From contig CAVUPF010000003.1 of the NCBI GenBank assembly GCA_963743285.1, positions 1-64,000 of the forward strand: DNA of 64,000 bases. Direction: 5' to 3'. Position numbers and translations under genes: made by a program. How positions within the stretch are numbered: the stretch's first letter is position 1; every line of letters starts with the position of its first letter. The notes beneath the pieces are model-generated. The model saw nothing but the letters and a program-made list of their open reading frames with translations, searched no databases and was not told the DNA's origin. Positions 19,142 through 25,891 of this stretch are shown piece by piece. The DNA comes from CAVUPF01 sp963743285. GTDB taxonomy: Bacteria; Actinomycetota; Thermoleophilia; Solirubrobacterales; 70-9.

Positions 19142-19612
19142 GTGTGGGAGGTTCTGGTCCGCCGCGAGCTGCGGCCGTTGATCGACGATCTCAAGGGTAA
19201 GAAGACCGGTTATGCGGACGCATATGCCCAGCTGCAACGCGACCCATGCGCTATCTACCCGCCAGGGAAGGACGGGGACGACGGCCGGGCATTCGCCTAC
19301 CGCCTCTCCGGCCCGCTTAGGCCGAAAGTCTGCGGCACCCGTCTCAAGCGCGATCACCGCCTCGTCTTTTCGATGCAGCTATCAGAAAGCGATGACGTCG
19401 ACGGCGTCGTCGTCGTCCTCTACGTCGGGCCTCGCAACCACAGCTATCGCCCCCAGGACATCTGGACCATCGTCCACAACCTTTTCGAGATCGAGAACCC
19501 GCCCGAAGACCATCTGCGACCGCCGTGCTGCGACGGCGAACTCCCCCACGTCGACCAAGACGAACTCGACGAGTTCATGATCCGCCTCAGTCGTCTGGTC
19601 CGCGGACGCTAG
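19142..19612 (+). CDS. RelE/ParE-like toxin candidate
   Basis: A 156-residue protein starting at GTG 19142, two bases after the antitoxin stop. The core has a RelE-superfamily pattern: an N-terminal helix (VRRELRPLIDDLKGKKTGYA), then strands YRLSGPLRPKVCGTRLKRDH, LVFSMQL and VVVLYVGPRN. In the family this fold makes ribosome-dependent mRNA interferases or gyrase poisons; basic residues here (R-L-K-R-D-H) lie where catalytic residues usually sit. It is longer than typical RelE (about 90-100 residues) because of a C-terminal extension with a Cys-Cys pair and acidic residues (PPCCDGELPHVDQDELDEF). No experimental counterpart is known to me, so the toxin role is an inference from fold and gene order. 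Confidence 0.6.
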   Translation: MWEVLVRRELRPLIDDLKGKKTGYADAYAQLQRDPCAIYPPGKDGDDGRAFAYRLSGPLRPKVCGTRLKRDHRLVFSMQLSESDDVDGVVVVLYVGPRNHSYRPQDIWTIVHNLFEIENPPEDHLRPPCCDGELPHVDQDELDEFMIRLSRLVRGR

Positions 19613-19972
19613 GCCTCGGTTCTCAGCTGCTCTTGAGCTACGACGTCGCCGCGTCTCGCGACGGCTCGAGTTGTTGCGGCGGCCTGGGCCGCACTCCCGC
19701 GGACGACCGTCCCGCAACCCTCCACGCCTTGAATCTCTCCGACTGAGGTTTCAATTGGCACCAGTGCCCAAACGCCGGATAATCGGCCGCAAACTGCGGC
19801 CATTTTTGTCCTCAGAAACCTCGCTCGCCAGCACGTTTCCGCGTAAGCCCCGATACAGGGGTAGCGTGCAGCCTTCTTAGGAGCGAACGGTCAGCCGACT
19901 ACCAAACGCTTCCTGATCTATGAACGGGGGCTGGCCAACCCGCCTCCGAACTCTGGGCACACGAATCAGCCG
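19613..19972. other. Intergenic region between the toxin-antitoxin pair and kup
   Basis: About 360 bases between convergent genes. It contains the terminator at 19785-19808. The short frames on either strand have no recognisable product. Confidence 0.5.
19785..19808 (+). terminator. Rho-independent terminator downstream of toxin-antitoxin operon
   Basis: GGCCGCA and TGCGGCC form a 7-bp GC-rich stem with a three-base loop, followed by ATTTTTG. The T-run is on the plus-strand side, so it would end the transcript coming from 18654-19612. Confidence 0.7.
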
Positions 19973-21956
19973 CTAGAGCTTGATCTGGGAGCCGATGGTG
20001 ACGGTGCGCTCCGGGGGCAGCCGGAAGTACTCGACCGGGCTCGCGGCGTTTCGCGACATTGCGACGAACAAAAGCTTGCGCCAACGGGTCATGCCGGAGG
20101 CCGAGGTCGGTACGACCGATACCTGCGAGAGAAAGTAGGTGGCGGACTCGACGTCGACCTCGGTCTCGAGTCCGACCTTAGAGGCCAAGGCAAGCGCCCG
20201 AGGCACATCCGGAGTGTCCTGGAAGCCGAAGCGCGCCGTGAGGTGGCTGATGCCATCGTCGGCGAAGCCGAGGTCGTCGACGACCAGGCGCTCGGACTCC
20301 GGCACGTAAGGAGACCTGGTCGTCTCGATCGAGAGGATGACCACGGCCTCGCGCAGCGAGCGGATGTGCTCGACGCTTGCCCGGAGGGCCAGCGGCGTCG
20401 TCTCCCGGAGGGCGTTCAGGTAGACGGCGGTTCCCGCCACCCGCGCCACCGGGGGGTTCATCGCGTGAAGCTCATCCACGAACTCCCGGAGGGGGCCTTC
20501 CTCCTCGCCGCGGGTGGCGTGGATCCTCTCGCTGCCTCGCTTCCAGGTGCTGAGGATGGCGAACATCACGATGCCGACCGAGAGGGGGAACCAGCCGCCG
20601 TGCTCGACCTTGGTGAAATTGGCCGAGAGGAACGCCAGGTCGGCCGTGAAGAAGACCGCCGCGCCTGCAATCACCAGCCAAATGGATCTGTTCCACAGCC
20701 TCCGGACCACGACGAGGAACAGAAGGGTGTCGACGGTGATCGTGCCGGTCACCGCGATGCCGTAGGCCGAGGCCAGCCTGACCGAGGAGCCGAAGCCGAT
20801 GACCAGCGCGATGACCGCGGCGAGCAGCGCCCAGTTGACGGCAGGTGCATAGACCTGTCCAATCTCCTCGGCCGAGGTATGTCGAATCGAGAGTCGCGGC
20901 AGAAAGCCGAGTTGGACCGCCTGGCGGGTGACCGAGAACGCGCCGGAGATCACCGCCTGGGAGGCGATGACGGTGGCGATCGTCGCCAACACCACCATTG
21001 GAATCCGGCCCCAGCTTGGGAACAGGAGGAAGAAAGGGTTGTCGATCGCGCCCGGGCTGCCGAGGATCAGCGAATCCCTGTCCCATGTAGTTGAGCGTCA
21101 AGGCGGGGAAGACGACGAAGAACCAGGCGCGGCTTATCGGCGTGCGACCGAAGTGGCCCATGTCGGCGTAGAGCGCCTCGGCGCCGGTGATCGTGAGCAC
21201 GATCGCGCCGAGCGCGACGAAGGAGATGCCCAGGTGGGCAGTGAAGAACGCGAGGCCGTAGCTCGGTGAGAGCGCCCGCACTATCGCCGGGTGGGCGACG
21301 AGCCGGCCCAGCCCGCCGATCGCGATCACACCGAACCAGAGGACCATCACCGGCCCGAACAGCCGCCCCATAGCGTGAGTGCCGTAGCGCTGGATCGAAA
21401 ACAGGACGACTAACACGGCGATCGTGATCGGGATCACTACTGACCCCAGGCTGGGCACCGCGACCTTCACTCCTTCCACCGCCGAGAGCACCGAGATCGC
21501 CGGGGTGATCATCCCGTCGCCGTAGAACAGGGCCACCCCGAACATGCCGAGCGCGATCAGCACGACCTTCAGCCTGCCGCGCCGCAGGGTTACCGTCTCA
21601 ATCAGCGCGATCAAGGCCAGAATCCCGCCCTCGCCGTCGTTGTCGGCCCGCATGATCAGGAGGACGAACTCGATAGAGACGATCAGCGTGATCGACCAAA
21701 AGACGAGGGAGATCACTCCGTAGACGTCGCCCTGGATCGGCTTAACGGCTTGGTGGTCGGCGGAGAAGACCGTTTGCAGCGCGTAGAGCGGGCTGGTGCC
21801 GATGTCGCCGAAGACGACGCCCAGCGCGCCGAGCGCGAGAATCGCCACGCCAGCTTGGCGGCGACGGTCGTGACCGGGCGCCGGCCCATCCCTCTTCGCC
21901 GCGGGTTGATCGGCCGCTGTAAAGGGCCGGTCTCCGGAGGTGTCGGCGTCGACCAT
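19973..21956 (-). CDS. kup: Kup-family potassium uptake transporter, one frameshift
   Basis: The N-terminal frame (ATG at 21956) carries the Kup signature GDIGTSPLYALQTVF, the LIMRADNDGEGGILALIALI loop and FYGDGMITPAISVLSAVEG. It runs through about eight membrane helices to LNYMGQG near 21080. There one base appears to be missing and the protein continues in another frame (DSLILGSPGAIDNPFF) down to the stop at 19973. The rest includes further helices and the cytosolic C-terminal domain ending ERTVTIGSQIKL. Restored length is about 660 residues, normal for Kup. Kup imports K+ with H+ across the cytoplasmic membrane. The break sits next to a short G run, so a base-calling error is plausible. 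No c-di-AMP riboswitch was recognised in the 217 bases upstream. Confidence 0.85.
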
Positions 21957-22173
21957 CGGGCGGCGAACCCTACGGTCCGAGCACGCAGCCGAGCATGTTG
22001 ACCGCCCTCGCCGCGATCAGGCGACGGCGGGAAACGAGACCATCGCCTCGATCAGGATCAGGCTCTTGACGCTGACAGTAAGAGGCATCGCGTCGGTTGG
22101 ACCGAATGCAGCAGCTCGTGATCGTGAAAGCGCGGAGGTCGCGGTGAAGCAACTCCCACGAGCTCTCTGCTGG

Positions 22174-22530
22174 TCATATCTCCCCGGCTGCGATCGCACC
22201 CCCAACCGCGATCAGGATCGCCCCTCCGAGCAGCTCGCTGCGCTGACGCTCCCCAGCCGGCTTCCGAGCTCAAGACCTACCAGCGACAACGCAACACTGA
22301 TGGTCGTGATTAGCGCCGCCGCCACCGCAAATGACACGTGATAGGTGCCCAGAGCGAACCCAACTACGAGGTTGTCGATACTCAGGCGAGACCGGTGGCC
22401 AGCAGCTGAGCCCTGCCACCGGTGCTGTTCTCACAGCTTCGCCTGAACCGTAGCGCCTCGCTGAGAACATCATGTAGATGCCTGTGAGGACCAAGAGCGC
22501 CGCCGCGAGCAGGTTCGAGTCAACGGCGGC
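22174..22530 (-). pseudogene. C-terminal fragment of an MntP-type manganese efflux pump
   Basis: Reading the minus strand from about 22530 with three frame changes gives NLLAAALLVLTGIYMMFSEA, RAQLLATGLALSIDNLVVGF, ALGTYHVSFAVAAALITTIS, VALSLVGLELGSRLG and ERQRSELLGGAILIAVGG, ending at 22174. The 'S-I-D-N-L-x-V-G' helix and the closing 'G-G-x-I-L-I-x-x-G' helix are hallmarks of the second half of MntP (Mn2+ exporter). The first half is missing: upstream of 22530 the DNA carries RTX-type repeats on the opposite strand. The fragment stands beside a DtxR/MntR regulator and an NRAMP-like transporter, which supports an ancestral manganese-homeostasis locus. It is unlikely to be functional as read. 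Confidence 0.6.
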
Positions 22531-22566
22531 AACGGCGGCGATGCGGAGATCGTCGGTAGGACAGTC

Positions 22567-22914
22567 ATGGTGCCCGCGACCTTCAGGGGCGGCTCTGGGA
22601 ACAACCTCCTGGAAGGCGGCGGCGGCGCCGATACCCTGATCGGCGGCCCCGGCGAAGACACCCTGATCGCCCATGGCAGCAACGACCGCCTCTACGCTGG
22701 TCCAGGCGATAACGAGCGCCTCTATGGCGCGCCTGGAAACGAACGGCTCCATGGCGGTACTGGCAATGGCGATCGCCTCCAGGGCGGCCCCGGCAACAAC
22801 CTTCTCAAAGGCGAGCCGGGCCACGACACCACCTGCGTCGGCGGACCCCGGCGACGACACCTTCCTCTCCTGCAAAGTCGTGCGCAGCATAGCTCGCCGA
22901 AAGCTCCGAGCTGA
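22567..22914 (+). CDS. RTX-type calcium-binding repeat protein fragment
   Basis: The 115-residue frame is dominated by glycine/aspartate nonapeptide-like repeats (GGSGNNLLEGGGGADTLIGG, PGEDTLIAHGSNDRLYAGPG and similar), the pattern of RTX beta-rolls that bind Ca2+ in secreted proteins. No signal peptide or catalytic domain precedes them. Near 22845 the frame shifts: a neighbouring frame gives the typical family ending GDDTFLSCKVVRS. So this looks like the repeat tail of a larger, degraded gene. It butts against the truncated mntP fragment on the other strand, which suggests a rearrangement junction near 22530. Confidence 0.5.
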   Translation: MVPATFRGGSGNNLLEGGGGADTLIGGPGEDTLIAHGSNDRLYAGPGDNERLYGAPGNERLHGGTGNGDRLQGGPGNNLLKGEPGHDTTCVGGPRRRHLPLLQSRAQHSSPKAPS

Positions 22915-23084
22915 AGGTCGTTCGGAAGGGGAATAGACGTGATCAGCCAGAACGGCTTTTCGCGGATGGGTCCGATGTCCCATGCTCCAACGCATCGGCC
23001 CTGAGCCCGAAGAGCTAAGAGACGGCACTGCTGGATGGGCAGTTGAATCGGAGCCTTGGTCCCGACTTTGATTCCTGGAATACC

Positions 23085-23113
23085 TTGACTAATATTATGG
23101 CAGGCCATAATAT
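23085..23113 (+). promoter_or_regulatory. mntR promoter TTGACT-17-TAATAT, leaderless start
   Basis: TTGACT (23085-23090) and TAATAT (23108-23113) are separated by exactly 17 bases. The expected start of transcription coincides with ATG 23120. It is the best consensus promoter seen in the window. Confidence 0.7.
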
Positions 23114-23114
23114 C
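23091..23114 (+). promoter_or_regulatory. Palindromic operator in the mntR promoter
   Basis: AATATTATGGC (23091-23101) and GCCATAATATC (23104-23114) are inverted copies with one mismatch and a two-base spacer. The palindrome fills the space between -35 and -10 and covers the -10 box, so a bound dimer would block RNA polymerase. The natural candidate is the DtxR/MntR protein encoded directly downstream (autorepression); this is an inference. Confidence 0.65.
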
Positions 23115-23119
23115 TTTCG

Positions 23120-23851
23120 ATGGCATCCAAAGAGATCTCGCGTTCATCCGCTGTTGAGGACTACGCAAAGGCCATTTTCTCCCTGCAGTCCCGTGGCGGT
23201 AGGCCGGTCTCCACAAACGCCCTAGCCGAGCGGCTAGGCATCACACCGGGCTCTGTCTCGGCGATGCTGAAGAAACTCGACGACCTGGGCCTGACGACCC
23301 ATGTCCCCTATCGTGGGGTCCGCCTGACGGCCGATGGGCGACGCCTTGCGCTGGAGGTGATCCGCCATCACCGGCTGCTTGAGAGCTTTCTAGCCGACTC
23401 GCTGGGGATGCCCTGGGATCAAGTTCACGCCGAGGCCGAGGTCCTCGAGCACGTGCTCTCGGAGGACCTCGAGGAGTTGATCGCGGCCCAGCTCGGCCAC
23501 CCCACGGTGGATCCCCACGGCGATCCGATCCCCAGCGCCGACCTTGAGCTCGATGAGCGCTCGACGCACAGCCTCGAGAGCCTTGAGCCCGGTGAGGAGG
23601 GGGTCTTCGTGCGGGTCTCGGACTCCGACCCGGAGATGCTGCGCTACCTCGCTGACTGCGGGATCTCGCCAGGAGACAGCTTTGTGGTCCGCGAGCGCCA
23701 GCCCTTCGGTGGCCCGCTGTTCATCCTCTTCGGAGAGCGTGAGCACGCCATCGGCGGCGAGCTTGCCGGCGCGATGCGGGTCGAGGTCGATCAGAGCGCC
23801 CAGAAACACCGAGCCGCTACCGGGAAGAAACCGCTCGATGGACGCGACTGA
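23120..23851 (+). CDS. mntR: DtxR/MntR-family metal-dependent repressor
   Basis: A 243-residue protein with the three-part DtxR layout. A winged helix-turn-helix covers about residues 9-72 (EDYAKAIFSLQ, then RLGITPGSVSAMLKKLDDLG). A dimerisation/metal domain follows (VIRHHRLLESFLADSLGMPW, AEAEVLEHVLSEDLEELI) with the His and Glu residues that bind Mn2+/Fe2+ in the family. A C-terminal SH3/FeoA-like domain spans about 150-225. Metal-loaded protein represses uptake genes. ATG 23120 coincides with the predicted transcription start, and the promoter holds a palindrome that it probably binds. The following NRAMP-like gene overlaps its end by 14 bases, so regulator and transporter are co-transcribed. 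Mn rather than Fe is suggested by the neighbours, not proven. Confidence 0.85.
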   Translation: MASKEISRSSAVEDYAKAIFSLQSRGGRPVSTNALAERLGITPGSVSAMLKKLDDLGLTTHVPYRGVRLTADGRRLALEVIRHHRLLESFLADSLGMPWDQVHAEAEVLEHVLSEDLEELIAAQLGHPTVDPHGDPIPSADLELDERSTHSLESLEPGEEGVFVRVSDSDPEMLRYLADCGISPGDSFVVRERQPFGGPLFILFGEREHAIGGELAGAMRVEVDQSAQKHRAATGKKPLDGRD

Positions 23852-25202
23852 GGCGGCCGTCTCCCCTGGCTTTGCCCTGCCGCCGATAACCGAGGAGGAC
23901 ACCGCGCGGTCTGAGGACCGCTCCCGTGTTCATCACGCGCGCATACACGGGAAGCGCTGGTATCTGCTGTGGCTGCTCGTAGGTCCAGGCATCCTGGCGA
24001 TGCTCGGGGAGAACGACGGGCCGAGCATGATCGCCTACGCATCCGACGGCGCGCAGTACGGGCTCGGGTTCTTCGTGCCGTTCATCCCAGTGCTCTTCGC
24101 GATGGCCTTCATCTGCCAGGAGATGTGCATGCGCGTCGGCGCGGTAACCCACCGCGGCTATGGCGAGCTGGTCCTGCAGCGCTATGGAAGGGTCTGGGGT
24201 TGGTTCGGTGCCGGCGATCTCACCCTCACCAACCTGGTCACCCTGGTCGGCGAGTTCGTCGCCATCCGTGTCGGGCTGGCTTACTTTCACCTTGGCTCAG
24301 GGGTGGCCGTCGCGCTTGGGATGGCGCTGGTCCTGTTTACGCTCAGCGGCGGTCGCTACTGGCGCTGGGAGCGCATCGTGCTCGGCATGGCCCTCTTCAA
24401 CGGCCTGTTCTTGGTGGCGGCGATCCTTGTCAAACCCGACGTGGGAGCCGTAGCGAGCTCCTTTGACTTCACGCCTTTTCCCGGCGGCAGCTTCAACACC
24501 CTGCTGCTGTTGGTGGCCTCCACGATCGGCGCCACCGTCACGCCATGGATGATCTTCTTCCAGCAGAGCGCGAGCGCCGACAAGGGCATGACTCCCCGCG
24601 ACGTCAGATACGGCCGCTATGACACCGCGGTGGGCGCGGGGCTGGCGGCGATCTTCGGGGTCGGGGCGCTGATCGCCGGGGCGGCGCTGCTCACCCACAA
24701 CGGATCGGGCATTCAGGGGTTCGCGGGCGCTGGGTTCCCACAGGCGCTTGCGCACGTCGCCGGTGGTGCCGTCGGGGCTGTATTCGCGTTGGGACTCATC
24801 GAGGCCGGTGCGGTAGCGATCCTCACGATTTCTGCCAGCACCGCCTACGCCGCCGGAGAATGCGTCGGGGTCTCCCACAGCTTCAACAGCTCGCCGCGCA
24901 GCGCCGCCGTCTTTTATGGCGCGAACATCGGGGTCGCACTGCTCGCCGCTGTGGTGATCCTCATTCCCGGCGCGCCGCTACTCTCGATCGCGCTCAACGC
25001 CAACGTACTGGCGACGGTGCTCCTCCCCGTCAGCCTGGTCTTTATGGTCATGCTCGCCAACGACAAGGGGCTTATGGGCCCCTGGGCGAACAAGCGCTCA
25101 ACCAACGTGATCGGGATTACGGTCATCGCGTTCGTCGGAATCTGCGGAGCGGCATACGGGATTGACTCCTTCCTGCAGACAATCCACCTCATCGGCACGT
25201 GA
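23838..25202 (+). CDS. NRAMP-family divalent metal transporter, non-canonical metal site
   Basis: About 454 residues with around eleven hydrophobic helices. The ATG at 23838 is preferred because GGGAAG precedes it and the first helix starts at residue 41; the frame stays open further upstream only inside mntR. NRAMP proteins import Mn2+/Fe2+ with protons. The TM1 metal motif, usually D-P-G-N, reads E-N-D-G-P here (residues 58-62), and the TM6 motif, usually M-P-H, reads T-P-W-M (about 234-238). Such changes are known in NRAMP-related transporters with altered specificity (for example Mg2+-transporting NRMTs), so the substrate is uncertain. It overlaps mntR by 14 bases and the next small gene by one, forming a three-gene operon under the mntR promoter. 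Confidence 0.8.
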   Translation: MDATEAAVSPGFALPPITEEDTARSEDRSRVHHARIHGKRWYLLWLLVGPGILAMLGENDGPSMIAYASDGAQYGLGFFVPFIPVLFAMAFICQEMCMRVGAVTHRGYGELVLQRYGRVWGWFGAGDLTLTNLVTLVGEFVAIRVGLAYFHLGSGVAVALGMALVLFTLSGGRYWRWERIVLGMALFNGLFLVAAILVKPDVGAVASSFDFTPFPGGSFNTLLLLVASTIGATVTPWMIFFQQSASADKGMTPRDVRYGRYDTAVGAGLAAIFGVGALIAGAALLTHNGSGIQGFAGAGFPQALAHVAGGAVGAVFALGLIEAGAVAILTISASTAYAAGECVGVSHSFNSSPRSAAVFYGANIGVALLAAVVILIPGAPLLSIALNANVLATVLLPVSLVFMVMLANDKGLMGPWANKRSTNVIGITVIAFVGICGAAYGIDSFLQTIHLIGT

Positions 25203-25456
25203 TGCAAGAGGCTGCCGCCATGAACGACGCGCCCCAACGCCCCGGTATCCGAGAGCAGGACCTACAGCCACAGGAGCGCTTCGAGGATGAGCTGATCATG
25301 CACCTCGAGCGCGACCAGTTCGTCGCCGAAACCTCCCGTCCAGTCCCCCGAGCTGAAATCAGCTCACGCGCCACAGCCGGATTGTGGGCGCTTCGAATCT
25401 TCGTCATCCTCGTCAGCCTGATGGTGATCTATACCTTCGTCTACCAACTGCATTGA
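25202..25456 (+). CDS. Small single-pass membrane protein of the mntR operon
   Basis: An 84-residue protein whose ATG overlaps the NRAMP stop (TGATG). A charged N-terminal part contains DQFVAETSRPVPRAE, followed by one C-terminal transmembrane helix (LWALRIFVILVSLMVIYTFV). A second start at 25220 is possible. Tight coupling suggests a subunit or stabiliser of the transporter, but no family is recognised. A degenerate inverted copy of its 3' end occurs near 25784-25830. Confidence 0.6.
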   Translation: MQEAAAMNDAPQRPGIREQDLQPQERFEDELIMHLERDQFVAETSRPVPRAEISSRATAGLWALRIFVILVSLMVIYTFVYQLH

Positions 25457-25891
25457 CGCTGGACAAGCAGCGCAGCGGAAAGACGGTGAGGGAGTCGCGG
25501 CCCAGACCAAGCCGGGTAGCCGGAGGTAAGGCCTAACGCCCAGCGCGCCTACTCGCGGCCGACCACAAGCGCGAGCAGCGCCAGAAGGACGATTGCGATC
25601 AGCCTCAGAATTTTGCCGCTCGCGACCGCGATCTCGAGCAGGAGGAGCGAGAGCGCAAAGACGCCGAATGGGTACGTCGCCGAGGTTCTCGCTGATGCAC
25701 AGCGCTTACAAGGCGCGACGAACCTTCAGGCTGCAGCGTTAGGCGATTGCGCCGCCGCCGACTATTCGTCAACCAGCGCCGTGCAGCTGGTCGACAAAGG
25801 TGTAGGTGACCATCAGCTCGAGTCGCATCGCAGTTGTAGTCAAATGACGTCCGCGATCCGCACCGAGGCGGCGGGGACGACGCCCTGACGG
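25457..25891. other. Intergenic region with a decayed copy of the small membrane gene
   Basis: 435 bases between convergent genes. On the minus strand at about 25784-25830, LELMVTYTFVDQLH resembles SLMVIYTFVYQLH, the end of the preceding small membrane protein. The DNA match is close over about 36 bases, with mostly synonymous differences. No complete gene is visible. Confidence 0.45.

Noticed and set aside
21957..22173. c-di-AMP (ydaO-type) riboswitch upstream of kup
   Set aside because: Such elements often precede K+ transporters in Actinobacteria, but none of the conserved ydaO segments is present.
22270..23028. 252-residue minus-strand frame read as one gene
   Set aside because: Most of it is the complement of the RTX repeats; only the part below 22530 carries real protein signal, which belongs to the mntP fragment in several frames.
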